Source of the DNA: Anaerolineales bacterium UBA5797
Lineage (GTDB): Bacteria; Chloroflexota; Anaerolineae; Anaerolineales; Villigracilaceae
NCBI GenBank assembly: GCA_002418205.1
Contig: DIDP01000033.1
Coordinates: forward strand, 6,186-22,994
Direction: 5' to 3'
Length of the DNA: 16,809 nucleotides
Below the pieces are notes generated by a model, which was given only the letters and a program-made list of their open reading frames with translations, did no database searches and was not told the DNA's origin. Positions 7,101-13,866 of the stretch are shown piece by piece. The stretch's first letter is position 1, and the number at the start of each line of letters is the position of its first letter. A program made the translations under genes and the position numbers.

Positions 7101-7359
7101 ACGCGATCAGATAAGCGATGAAACGCTGGGGGTCACGATCGAGCAGGTCAACGGAGAGCCAGCAGACCGGCATCTTGACGTGATTCGCCAGGTCGATCAT
7201 CAGGGAGGTCTTGCCATAGCCCGCAGGCGCCGAGATCAGGATGAGCTTGTTATCAAGCAAATCATTCAGGCTCTCCAGCAGGCGAGGGCGGGAGAGCAAT
7301 TCAGGACGGCGATGCGGAACAATGATCTTGGTCTTGCTGATGGGAATCGGTTGTGGCAT
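4159..7359 (-). CDS. MalT-like STAND ATPase / TPR / winged-helix-BTAD transcriptional regulator
   Basis: This is a 1066-aa regulator. Residues about 15-340 are a MalT-type STAND ATPase with Walker A APAGYGKTS (44-52), Walker B LLIIDDYH (133-140), the SSR sensor at 168-170 and TGGWITGM (226-233). Residues about 340-790 are a long series of TPR helices. The C-terminus carries an OmpR-like winged helix (about 828-920, with ALWPE) and a BTAD domain (about 925-1066), the DNA-binding pair of SARP-type activators. The usual LuxR-type helix-turn-helix of MalT is absent. Such proteins are inducer- or partner-controlled switches; the signal here cannot be read from sequence. The ATG at 7359 has AAGGGAAGG upstream. 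It follows the IMPase gene by 96 bp and precedes the AT-rich intergenic region with the phased repeats, which are a possible target. Confidence 0.93.
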   Translation of the reverse strand: MPQPIPISKTKIIVPHRRPELLSRPRLLESLNDLLDNKLILISAPAGYGKTSLMIDLANHVKMPVCWLSVDLLDRDPQRFIAYLIASLAERFPGIGTTSRIQLNQLKSIENDAEALLVTLTNEIYEQIEEDFLLIIDDYHLLDDVPVISALVNRFLELVVENCHVILSSRTLPSLDDVTLMVAREQVAGISHAELAFLPREIQALYSQNYHEHLSDETAQEFIKQTGGWITGMVLSNLPGMPRISGVDTFSYLGRQVLDQQPGHIREFLLRTSLPDEFSAELCEIVLGPFHAEPPNWYELMSFILEKNLFVLPLESDGRWLRYHPLFREFLQTRLKEESPQEVRPILERLVKAYEKVGEWEKAYYTCKQLDDLDALADVVERAGTPMLQSAFVTLEGWINSLPPAMVQTRPGLISLRGSILAVKGSLKESKELLDKAVTLYRKNRNVEGLILAFIRRANTLRVMGDYVASIDDVKDALRLSGSRTSYQSHYAEALRLKGLNLYRLGESRQAVESLEHSLSLYSALNETNRIPTLLMETGMVHGAVGDIELARRSYQNALKIRQAEKNFYSQAEILNNLAVLYHQVGEYELASETFEAGLACARRSRNRHAESLILAGLGDLYSEVEEFDAAFQAYRQAKDIAGNLPGLFITNYLVVARCNLALLQGKLEDAYQFIKTHRKRMKASQSAYERGLWALLEGRYFLYKDEPRKAVTLLKESREFFAQDGRDLELQWSMVWLTAAYEQAGESSNARSEIRKFFSAIAMPDHAVLIAVRQAVPLLTKLQNDQLVGRQLSTLIEKTQRLETNLPAIRRTLRRHASFIQVPSASLSIRAFGNPEVSVNGRVIQMSEWRTQSVRDLFFYFLSRQEAVTKEQVGAALWPETQNIQALKARFKNEIYRLRRAAGKDTIVFDDEYYRFNHQMDYEYDVEAFDSHIRRANKTSDSNARIEHLQKAVDLVQGPYLADVGDEWVVPERERLQHAYSSALEELAYLYLNSNQIERCLLICQLALKQNRFHEMIYQIEMRAHAVQGDRSAVARRYWAGKSAMDELGIPLSSETEQIYRELTT

Positions 7360-7414
7360 AACTCAGACGAACCTTCCCTTATTTTACTTATTTATCACAA
7401 TTTTTCATCTGAAT

Positions 7415-7425
7415 TTTGTCACAAA
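7415..7425. promoter_or_regulatory. Candidate operator (TTTGTCACAAA) upstream of the STAND regulator
   Basis: An 11-bp odd palindrome, TTTGT-C-ACAAA, lies 56 bp upstream of the regulator start. The related sequence TTATCACAA occurs at 7392-7400. On the minus strand both read TTGTGAYAA, 24 bp apart, resembling half-sites of CRP/FNR-family factors. It could be an autoregulatory or global regulator site; the evidence is sequence symmetry only. Confidence 0.35.
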
Positions 7426-7455
7426 TTGATGCCGACAAACATTGCAATTCCCATG

Positions 7456-8250
7456 TCAGGATCGCAGTTCAGCCAGCATGCGCGCGTGGATGCCCGGCGT
7501 GGAGGCGACAACCGATTGCGGAGGGGAAATATAATCCGCCTCCCCATTTACGTTCGTGACGCGCGCGCCCGCCTCCTCACAGACCAGCCCGCCTGCGGCA
7601 ACATCCCAGGGCTTGAGTGCCAGCTCCCAGAAACCGTCGAAACGACCGGCGCCCACATAGCAGAGATCCAGCGCGGCGGATCCAAACCTGCGGACACCCT
7701 GCGAAAGCTTCCCAAATTTGATGAAGTTGTCAAAGTTATCCTGTTCGGTGTTCCAGGCATCATACGGGAAGCCCGTCACCAGCAGGCTCTTTTGCAATTC
7801 GTTCGTGGAAGAGACTCGTAACGGACGTCCGTTCAAAGTGGCGCCTTTGCCGCGTTCGGCGAGGAACATCTCGTCGCGCAGCGGATCGTAAACGACGCCC
7901 AGCCTCAGGCTCGCGCTGAGCGGAGACGAAGCGTCCCGTGAAGCGTAGGCGATCGAGACGCAGAAGATCGGGATGTGATGGGCATAATTCACCGTCCCAT
8001 CCAGCGGGTCGATGTACCAGATGTGCTCGTTGCTTCCCTCGATGACGCCGCTTTCCTCCGAAAAGATGTGATGTTCGGGGAAATCCCGCTGCACTTCGCC
8101 GAGCAGATAATCCTCGGACATATGGTCCACTTCGGTGACAAGATCGATGACGCCCTTGTATCCCACCTGATGCTCCTTGTCATAACCATCCCGGAGGATC
8201 GCGCCAGCCTGGCGCGCAAGGTGTTCAATATAAGATAATGTAGGTTGCAT
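7456..8250 (-). CDS. Inositol-1-monophosphatase family phosphatase
   Basis: This 264-aa enzyme has the full set of IMPase metal-binding motifs: the EE pair at 65-66 (FSEESG), DPLDGTVN at 81-88, and WDVAAGG at 215-221. These coordinate Mg2+ for hydrolysis of inositol phosphate or related sugar/nucleotide phosphates. Length and motif order match the SuhB/IMPase family. Substrate choice among inositol phosphate, fructose bisphosphate and PAP cannot be settled by eye, though the motif set fits inositol monophosphatase best. The ATG is preceded on the minus strand by AAGGAAACC. It lies 48 bp after the response regulator gene, separated by a 10-bp-stem hairpin. Confidence 0.92.
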   Translation of the reverse strand: MQPTLSYIEHLARQAGAILRDGYDKEHQVGYKGVIDLVTEVDHMSEDYLLGEVQRDFPEHHIFSEESGVIEGSNEHIWYIDPLDGTVNYAHHIPIFCVSIAYASRDASSPLSASLRLGVVYDPLRDEMFLAERGKGATLNGRPLRVSSTNELQKSLLVTGFPYDAWNTEQDNFDNFIKFGKLSQGVRRFGSAALDLCYVGAGRFDGFWELALKPWDVAAGGLVCEEAGARVTNVNGEADYISPPQSVVASTPGIHARMLAELRS

Positions 8251-8266
8251 GGTTTCCTTAAATCAA

Positions 8267-8290
8267 CAGCGATGGGCTGCCCCATCGCTG
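8267..8290 (-). terminator. Hairpin between response regulator and IMPase genes (weak terminator or attenuator)
   Basis: CAGCGATGGG and CCCATCGCTG form a perfect 10-bp stem with a 4-nt loop, starting 8 bp after the response regulator stop. On the minus strand it is followed only by TTGATTT, not a solid T-run, and then by the ribosome binding site of the IMPase gene. It may therefore reduce rather than stop read-through, or protect the upstream mRNA 3' end. Confidence 0.6.
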
Positions 8291-8298
8291 AACAGAGT

Positions 8299-8925
8299 CT
8301 ATTCTTTTTTCAGTTCATCGAGGGTGTTGTAAATATCGTAGAGTTCCGTCTGGATCTCGTCGCGGTCGCGGATCGATTGTTGCAGTAACGCCTCAAAGGC
8401 CGGTTTCTGATCGGGCGGCAGTGTGGGCAGCAGCCGTTCGGCGCGCGCGATCTGTGTGTTCTTGTGCCGCAGTTTGTTTTCGAGCCGTGTGCGGTAACCG
8501 TTATAAAACCTTTCCATATCGAGCGGCTGCGGCTGTGTGAACGGCTGTTGTGTCACCAGTTCGGCAACGGTCAGTAAAAAATCCTCGGTATCGATCGGCT
8601 TTTCCAGAAAGCGCGAAGCGCCCAGGCTCAACGCAAAATCCTTGTCCTCCGGCGTAACATAGGTTGCCGAGAGAAAGACCACCGGGATGGCGCGCGTCTC
8701 GGGGTTGAGGCGCAGTTTTTGCACGAACGCATACCCATCCAGTTTGGGCATCAGGATGTCCGTGATGATCAACACAGGTTTCTGCTTCGCAATGGTCTCC
8801 AGCGCCTCCTCACCGTTGCGCGCCGTGATCACTGCATAGCCCTTGAACCTTAATGTCACCTCGAGCAATTCAAGAACGTTCGGGACATCTTCGACGATCA
8901 GGATGGGACCATATAATGTGCTCAT
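8299..8925 (-). CDS. Orphan response regulator (REC domain with helical C-terminus)
   Basis: The 208-aa protein begins MSTLYGPILIVEDVPNVLE. Residues 6-125 are a receiver domain with acidic pocket E12/D13, phospho-acceptor D56 (IITDILMPKLDG), S86 and K109 (LEKPID). Residues about 130-208 are polar, likely helical or coiled coil, with no recognised output domain, so it may act by protein-protein contact. The ATG at 8925 was chosen over an upstream in-frame start because the REC fold begins there and a -10 box, TACAAT, lies exactly 6 nt upstream, suggesting a leaderless mRNA; there is no Shine-Dalgarno. No histidine kinase is adjacent. Confidence 0.9.
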   Translation of the reverse strand: MSTLYGPILIVEDVPNVLELLEVTLRFKGYAVITARNGEEALETIAKQKPVLIITDILMPKLDGYAFVQKLRLNPETRAIPVVFLSATYVTPEDKDFALSLGASRFLEKPIDTEDFLLTVAELVTQQPFTQPQPLDMERFYNGYRTRLENKLRHKNTQIARAERLLPTLPPDQKPAFEALLQQSIRDRDEIQTELYDIYNTLDELKKE

Positions 8926-8931
8926 ACTAAA

Positions 8932-8959
8932 ATTGTACCGCGTTTGGGATATGGAACAA
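8932..8959 (-). promoter_or_regulatory. Leaderless promoter of the response regulator gene
   Basis: On the minus strand, TTGTTC (8954-8959), a 16-bp spacer and TACAAT (8932-8937) are followed by exactly six bases and then the ATG. With normal spacing, transcription would start at the A of the start codon, giving an mRNA without a leader. No Shine-Dalgarno is present, which agrees. Confidence 0.6.
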
Positions 8960-9021
8960 GCACGCTTCCTGCTTTGACATGAACCTGCCACCGTTACAGG
9001 CGCCTGATCCAACCCGACGGT

Positions 9022-9924
9022 TCAATCGCCGCCCCACACCCGCGAACCCAGCGCCGAACGGATGAACTCCACCGCATGGATGGCGGTCTGGTTCTGCACA
9101 TCGAGGATCGGGTTCACTTCCACCATGTCCATGCCGATGAGTTTGCCCGTCTCAGCCACGACCTCACAGGCAAGATGCGCCTCACGGAAAGTCAACCCGC
9201 CCGGCACCGGGGTTCCCACGCCCGGCGCGTGACGCGGATCGAGCGCGTCCATATCGAACGAAAGATAGATGCCATCCACATCGCGGCTGACGCGGTGGAT
9301 AGCTTTCTCGAGCGCCGCGACCATGCCGCTGCGGTCCACCTGTTCCATGCTCTGCACCATCACACCGGCTTCCCGCAGGTTCCTTTTTTCGCCCGGGTCG
9401 AGGTCACGGGCGCCGATAACGGCAACCCGCTTCGGGTCGATGACCGGAGGCGTTTCCTCCCATAATGAGACCAGGCGCGGGTCGCCGAGTCCGCACAATG
9501 CCGCGAGGGGCATCCCGTGAATATTTCCGGAGGGGGTCGTTTCAGGAATGTTGAAATCGGCATGGGCATCCACCCAGATAACGCCCAGTTTGCGATGCTT
9601 CGCCGCGCCGCGGATCGAACCCACCGAGAGGCTGTGATCGCCGCCCAGCACCAGCGGGAACCTGCCGGCTTGAACAGAGGTTGCCACCGCGCCCGCCACG
9701 CGCCGTCCCATGGGGATGATGCAATCGATGTATTTGAGTCTGGGATCGGTGATCGCGCAGGTTTCCTGAATAGGCACTTCAATATTGCCTTTGTCCTCGA
9801 GGGTATATCCCAGGTCTCGAAGTTTTTGGTGAAGATGCGCGTATCGTATCGCGCTGGGACCCATGTCCACACCGCGGCGATCCGCGCCGAGATCGATGGG
9901 CACACCAATGATATCTATTTGCAT
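9022..9924 (-). CDS. rocF: Arginase
   Basis: This 300-aa ureohydrolase has all binuclear Mn2+ ligands: GGDH (94-97), DAHAD (119-123) and SFDMDALDP (222-230). Arginase-type features include VGTPVPGGLTFRE (236-248) and VEVNPILD (268-275), which match bacterial RocF more closely than agmatinase or formimidoylglutamase. It would split arginine to ornithine and urea in the cytoplasm. The ATG has GAGAGGAAC upstream. It begins 13 bp after the GGDEF gene, so both are probably in one operon. No urease or ornithine aminotransferase is in the window. Confidence 0.93.
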   Translation of the reverse strand: MQIDIIGVPIDLGADRRGVDMGPSAIRYAHLHQKLRDLGYTLEDKGNIEVPIQETCAITDPRLKYIDCIIPMGRRVAGAVATSVQAGRFPLVLGGDHSLSVGSIRGAAKHRKLGVIWVDAHADFNIPETTPSGNIHGMPLAALCGLGDPRLVSLWEETPPVIDPKRVAVIGARDLDPGEKRNLREAGVMVQSMEQVDRSGMVAALEKAIHRVSRDVDGIYLSFDMDALDPRHAPGVGTPVPGGLTFREAHLACEVVAETGKLIGMDMVEVNPILDVQNQTAIHAVEFIRSALGSRVWGGD

Positions 9925-9937
9925 ATGTTCCTCTCGA

Positions 9938-11560
9938 TTACCTTGTAAATGCGGTCACACGGTTCCGCCCGCTGTTTTTGGATCTATACAGAGCCTTATC
10001 CGCTGCCTGAAGGATCGAGTCACCGGATGTACCATGTTCAGGGAACGCCGCCACACCCGCCGAAAACGTGGCGCACAGTTTCATGCCTTCGTATTCAGTG
10101 GCGGCTTCCGAAAAATCCTGCCGCCATGTTTCAGCCCGCTCATGACCCACCTCCAGCGAGGCATTGGGCATGATGATCACGAACTCCTCCCCGCCATAGC
10201 GGCAGACGATATCGCCGCGCCGCGTCCGCTCGACCAGGAAGTTGGCAAACGCCTGCAGGATCACATCGCCGCATTTGTGCCCGTAGGTGTCGTTGAACTG
10301 CTTGAAGTTATCCATATCCATGATCACGACAGAGACGGGCGTGCGCTTGCGTTCCGACTGGGCGATCTCGTTATCCAGGAACTCCGCCATGAAACGGCGG
10401 TTGTATACATTGGTCAGCGGATCGCGGATCGCCTGTTCCTGCAATTCCGCCCGGAGCTTTTCGATCTCATCAAGTTGGTTCTTCAATTCGCGGTTGGCAT
10501 ATTGCAGGCTGTCTTCGAGGCGTTTATGGTCGGTAATGTCATGTGCAACGATGACGCGCCCCTCCAATCTGTTGAACTGGTTGTACAGGGGGGAGATCAC
10601 GACCTCCAGGGTATGCGGAGGACTGCCGGGTATCTGGATCTCTTCGCGCACATCGTCCGAAGTCAGGAAGCGGTTGAGGAGTTGCGGCCATGCGCGAAAT
10701 ACTTCGAGGGCGTCCCTGCCGATGATCTCATCCATCGATTTTCCCAGCCTTTTCTGTGCCGTGGGATTTGCATCCAGCACCCGGTCATACGCGTCCATCA
10801 CGAAGACCATTTCAGGAATATGCTCAAGCACCGTGTAACGGGCAATGGGGATCAGGTCGAACAAACGCAAGCCGAACACTCCAAAGGCGATCAGTGCCGC
10901 GGTCAATGTAAAAGAGACGGGCGTCAGGTCGATCTGAATCGACAGGTCCGGGTTGATCCTGGGCGCCAACTGGTAAAAAATATTTGCCAGAACCGGGATC
11001 AGCACCGCGCCCACCAGAGCCAGCATCTGCTGGCGATACAGACTTCGGAACTGAAAGGCGCTCCAGATCAACAGTCCCATCGCCGCCAGATTAAGAGCGT
11101 AGGCATGGATGGTGGAATACAGATACCACGGACCGCGTTCGATGATCAATGGTCCGCCAATTGGCGACACAGGCCGGATGGCTGAATAGTAGAGGTGGAA
11201 CCATTCATCCGAAAACACGAACACCAGGGTTATGAACGGAATAATATAGAACAACGCGGCGGTGAACGGGTTCAGCCATTTATCCTGCTTTGTGAAACGG
11301 ACCGTGAACAAAAACCAGGTCACCGGCACCAAAAGAATGCCGAGGTTCTCGATCCTGAGCCAGAACTTCTTCTCCTCCAGCGATGGGACAAGCGTGATCA
11401 TGGCATAGCTGAAGGTCCAAACAGCCAACAGTGAAAGCATAATGATCAGGGATCGCAAGCCGGGGGTATGCGGGCGGCGTGCCAACAGGACAGCCATAAA
11501 AAGCGCCACCACTGTGGTCATCAACAAAACCAGGGCAAAGACGATCCATTGGGCACTCAA
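9938..11560 (-). CDS. Membrane-bound 7TM-PAS-GGDEF diguanylate cyclase
   Basis: The 540-aa protein has about seven transmembrane helices (residues 1-235, like the 7TM sensor module of histidine kinases), a PAS domain (about 245-345), a short coiled coil (about 346-375) and a GGDEF domain (about 376-540). The active-site loop is GGEEF (456-460) and the inhibitory I-site RRGD (447-450) sits five residues before it. It is therefore predicted to be an active, product-inhibited cyclase making c-di-GMP from GTP. The first start is TTG at 11560 without a clear Shine-Dalgarno; a later ATG (residue 14) would cut into the first helix, so the TTG is preferred with some doubt. It lies directly upstream of arginase. 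Confidence 0.92.
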   Translation of the reverse strand: MSAQWIVFALVLLMTTVVALFMAVLLARRPHTPGLRSLIIMLSLLAVWTFSYAMITLVPSLEEKKFWLRIENLGILLVPVTWFLFTVRFTKQDKWLNPFTAALFYIIPFITLVFVFSDEWFHLYYSAIRPVSPIGGPLIIERGPWYLYSTIHAYALNLAAMGLLIWSAFQFRSLYRQQMLALVGAVLIPVLANIFYQLAPRINPDLSIQIDLTPVSFTLTAALIAFGVFGLRLFDLIPIARYTVLEHIPEMVFVMDAYDRVLDANPTAQKRLGKSMDEIIGRDALEVFRAWPQLLNRFLTSDDVREEIQIPGSPPHTLEVVISPLYNQFNRLEGRVIVAHDITDHKRLEDSLQYANRELKNQLDEIEKLRAELQEQAIRDPLTNVYNRRFMAEFLDNEIAQSERKRTPVSVVIMDMDNFKQFNDTYGHKCGDVILQAFANFLVERTRRGDIVCRYGGEEFVIIMPNASLEVGHERAETWRQDFSEAATEYEGMKLCATFSAGVAAFPEHGTSGDSILQAADKALYRSKNSGRNRVTAFTR

Positions 11561-11637
11561 GGGGAAATTACCAGTTCTCCACGAAAAATTCGACGCCCTC
11601 CCCGCCGTGGATGGATTTTACTATGCGGGTGAAAATT

Positions 11638-11667
11638 ATTCTACATATTTTCGACACAATTCCCCAA
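11638..11667 (-). promoter_or_regulatory. Possible promoter of the GGDEF-arginase operon
   Basis: On the minus strand, TTGGGG (11662-11667), an 18-bp spacer and TAGAAT (11638-11643) lie about 78 bp upstream of the TTG start. The -10 box is identical to that of the two tRNA genes; the -35 is partial. It lies in the 170-bp divergent region shared with the cytochrome gene. Confidence 0.45.
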
Positions 11668-11730
11668 AGATTTTTCATCGGACGTTCATTTTGGAAACCT
11701 ATAGTGCAAACCAAAGGAGCACAAAACATC

Positions 11731-12447
11731 ATGACCACTCAATCCATCTCTGCAAAGCCCGGAGCGATGCCCGTCAACACATCGCCGGCGGCTGTCAAAC
11801 GTTATCATCCTGCACTCGTTGCCCTGCACTGGCTGATCGCCCTGCTGATTCTGGGGACCGTCCTTCTCGTCCAGGAAAATGAAGGCGGGGAACGATTCGA
11901 AGGCGCCCGAGGGAACTTCCAACAACAGAGCCTTCAACAAGCCAATCCACCCTCACAGGATCTCGATCTGGACGAAGCACCCCAGGGACTTCCGCAAGCC
12001 GGCTTCGCTCCACAATCAGAAATCCAGAACGTCTTCTCGACCACCGGCATCCACATGTTGATCGGCATTACGATCCTCGTCCTGCTTGTCATCCGTCTCA
12101 TCGTGCGCTGGACAACAAAACATCCGGACTGGGCAGGCACGGGAAACAAATTCTTCGATTGGATCGGCGGTCTGACTCACTTCGGGCTGTATCTGCTCAC
12201 CTTCGGCATGGTCATCACCGGAATCATCCTCGCCGACCAACGCGGCATTTTAGCGCGGACATTTGGCATCGGATCCACGCCAGGAAGTTTTGGCAGAGGC
12301 GGCTTCAGCCTCGGCTTTCTGCATGGAGGGATATGGACACTCTTATTGTTGTTAATTCTTCTGCACATCGGCGCGGCGCTATATCACCAGTTCGTTCTAA
12401 AAGATAATTTATTGGGAAGAATGTGGTTCGGCAAGCGGACCGAATAA
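11731..12447 (+). CDS. Cytochrome b561-type membrane protein
   Basis: The 238-aa protein has four transmembrane helices and the histidines expected for two b-type hemes: RYHPALVALHW in helix 1, GIHMLIG in helix 2, LTHFGLY in helix 3, and LHGG plus LLHIGAALYH around helix 4. Such proteins pass electrons between the quinone pool and a partner at the membrane. Between helices 1 and 2 there is an unusually long polar insert (about 60 residues, rich in Q, E, G and P), predicted to be outside the membrane. The ATG at 11731 was chosen for its AAAGGAG (11713-11719); an upstream in-frame ATG lacks one. A possible -10 box, TATAGT, lies at 11700-11705. The gene ends in its own terminator. Confidence 0.88.
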   Translation: MTTQSISAKPGAMPVNTSPAAVKRYHPALVALHWLIALLILGTVLLVQENEGGERFEGARGNFQQQSLQQANPPSQDLDLDEAPQGLPQAGFAPQSEIQNVFSTTGIHMLIGITILVLLVIRLIVRWTTKHPDWAGTGNKFFDWIGGLTHFGLYLLTFGMVITGIILADQRGILARTFGIGSTPGSFGRGGFSLGFLHGGIWTLLLLLILLHIGAALYHQFVLKDNLLGRMWFGKRTE

Positions 12448-12453
12448 TCAATA

Positions 12454-12487
12454 AAGAGAGGGACAGTCTCGTCTCTCTCTTTTTTTT
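12454..12487 (+). terminator. Terminator of the cytochrome b561 gene
   Basis: AGAGAGGGAC and GTCTCTCTCT form a 10-bp stem with one G-U pair and a 6-nt loop, followed by a run of T residues to 12487. It starts 7 bp after the stop codon and separates the gene from convergent hutI. Confidence 0.92.
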
Positions 12488-12527
12488 ACCGTATAGTTGC
12501 AAAGATCACGAAGGGTTAAATAAAGGA

Positions 12528-13802
12528 TCACGCCGTACGGTAATATCCCACATCCACCGAATACACCTGTCCGCGTTTGATGACCTGCTTCACCAGATTC
12601 GTCCCGTAACGATAGCCTAAATGACGATAATCCGGCACGGAGAGGACCAGCATGTCCGCCTGTTTGCCGACCTCGATGGAACCGACCGTATCAGCGCGGC
12701 GGATGGCATGCGCCGAGTTGATCGTGGAGGCGGCAATGGCCTGGGCGGGCGTGATCTTCATCGTACGGCAGGCAAGCGCGATCACGAACTGCATGGACTC
12801 GTTCCATGTGGTGCCGGGGTTGCAGTCGGTGGCGAGGGCAAAGATGGCATCGGCTTCGATGATCTTCTTGGCGGGGGTGTAATCGCATTCGGCAAGACCG
12901 AACGGCGTGCAAGGCAAAGACACTGCCACCGTATCGGACTTCCCCAACGCGGCGATATCGGCATCGGAGGTCTTCACCAGATGATCCGCGGACGCCGCAC
13001 CCAACTCCACCGCAAGCGAGGCGCCGCCGAGGTTGTCGAATTCGTCAGCGTGGATCTTGATCGGGAATCCCAATGATACAGCTTTGGTCAGGACTTGACG
13101 CGATTGCTCGAGGGTGAAGGCTTTGTTCTCGCAGAAGACATCCACAAAAGGCAGAGGCCTGCGCGGGGCGTGCGTGTCCCACCACTGACAGAGCATCGGC
13201 AACATCGTCTCGCAGACGAGATCGGTGTAGCCCTGCGGGTCATCCCTGTATTCGGGTGCGATGGCGTGCGCGCCGAGGAAGGTGAAGGCGAGGTCGAGCG
13301 GCATTTCGTCGTCGAGCGTGAGCAGGGCTTTGAGCAGACGCAGCTCGGTGGCGGTTTGCAGACCGTAGCCCGTTTTGGCTTCGACGGTGGTGGTGCCGTT
13401 GCGGAACATGCGCAGGAGGCGTGGACGGGTCTGCGCGATGAGCGATTCGATGGAGGCGGTTCGCGTCGCGCGGACCGTGGAGATGATTCCGCCGCCCTCA
13501 GCCAGGATCTCAAGATAGGGCTTGCCCGCCATCTTCATCTCGAACTCATTGGCGCGGTCACCGCCCCAGATAACGTGCGTGTGCGGATCGACAAACCCGG
13601 GCATTACAACGCAGCGCCCCGCGTCGAGTGTCGGTTCGTCGGGATAGGCGGCGCGGAGTTCTGCAGTCGTGCCGAGCGCGACGATCTTTTCATCGCGTAC
13701 GACCACCGCGCCATCTTCGATGACGCCGAGCGTGCCGAGCGCATGACCGCGCTGCGGTCCGCCTTTGAGGGTGAGGAGTTGGGAGGAGGAGTGGATGAGC
13801 AT
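12528..13802 (-). CDS. hutI: Imidazolonepropionase
   Basis: This is a 424-aa amidohydrolase, slightly longer than usual. Metal and substrate motifs are all present: DPHTH (72-76) followed by WGGDRANEFEMKMAGK, TGYGL at 144-148, IHADEF (250-255), SADHL (271-275) and ATDCNPG (324-330). It converts imidazolone-5-propionate to N-formimino-glutamate, step three of histidine degradation. No hutH, hutU or hutG is present in the window. The ATG at 13802 has no Shine-Dalgarno, but TACAAT lies 9 bp upstream, so the mRNA may have almost no leader. The first dozen codons are part of a 37-bp direct repeat whose other copy lies beyond the toxin-antitoxin pair. Confidence 0.95.
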   Translation of the reverse strand: MLIHSSSQLLTLKGGPQRGHALGTLGVIEDGAVVVRDEKIVALGTTAELRAAYPDEPTLDAGRCVVMPGFVDPHTHVIWGGDRANEFEMKMAGKPYLEILAEGGGIISTVRATRTASIESLIAQTRPRLLRMFRNGTTTVEAKTGYGLQTATELRLLKALLTLDDEMPLDLAFTFLGAHAIAPEYRDDPQGYTDLVCETMLPMLCQWWDTHAPRRPLPFVDVFCENKAFTLEQSRQVLTKAVSLGFPIKIHADEFDNLGGASLAVELGAASADHLVKTSDADIAALGKSDTVAVSLPCTPFGLAECDYTPAKKIIEADAIFALATDCNPGTTWNESMQFVIALACRTMKITPAQAIAASTINSAHAIRRADTVGSIEVGKQADMLVLSVPDYRHLGYRYGTNLVKQVIKRGQVYSVDVGYYRTA

Positions 13803-13808
13803 GGTTCG
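13772..13808. repeat. Direct repeat copy 1 (5' end of hutI)
   Basis: These 37 bp are repeated at 14412-14448 with one mismatch. This copy includes the hutI start codon and its first nine or so codons. The single difference falls on the third base of the start codon. Confidence 0.9.
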
Positions 13809-13811
13809 TAA

Positions 13812-13817
13812 ATTGTA
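13812..13817 (-). promoter_or_regulatory. -10 box of hutI
   Basis: TACAAT on the minus strand lies 9 bp upstream of the hutI ATG, predicting a leader of only about 3 nt. No good -35 box at 16-18 bp spacing is seen. It lies inside the toxin-antitoxin segment, between the palindrome and the repeat. Confidence 0.4.
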
Positions 13818-13836
13818 ACTGGTGGGTCAATGGATG

Positions 13837-13866
13837 AACAGTCCCCGTCAATTGGCGGGGACTGTT
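13837..13866. repeat. 30-bp palindrome directly after the antitoxin gene
   Basis: AACAGTCCCCG (13837-13847) is inverted at 13856-13866 and the centre CAATTG is itself palindromic, so the whole 30 bp pairs with one G-T mismatch. It abuts the antitoxin stop codon. No T-run follows on either strand, which argues against a classical terminator. It could be a REP-like element, a protein binding site or an mRNA 3' stabiliser. Confidence 0.75.

Noticed and set aside
6364..7821. 485-aa open frame on the plus strand
   Set aside because: It is antisense to the STAND regulator and the IMPase gene, shows no family motif, and both genes on the other strand are well supported.
9022..9924. Formimidoylglutamase (HutG), as partner of nearby HutI
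   Set aside because: The VGTPVPGG and VEVNPILD motifs fit arginase better, and the gene lies 2.6 kb from hutI on the other side of an unrelated plus-strand gene.
9863..11185. 440-aa open frame on the plus strand
   Set aside because: It is antisense to the GGDEF and arginase genes, rich in H, R, Q and D as expected for the complement of high-GC coding sequence, with no recognisable domain.
11611..11730. Upstream in-frame start for the cytochrome b561 gene
   Set aside because: It adds 40 residues with no counterpart in the family and has no ribosome binding site, while the ATG at 11731 has AAAGGAG.
12504..12532. Direct repeat GATCACG near the hutI stop
   Set aside because: Only 7 bp long and two copies; consistent with chance.
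13095..13811. 238-aa open frame on the plus strand
   Set aside because: It is antisense to hutI and has no family resemblance.
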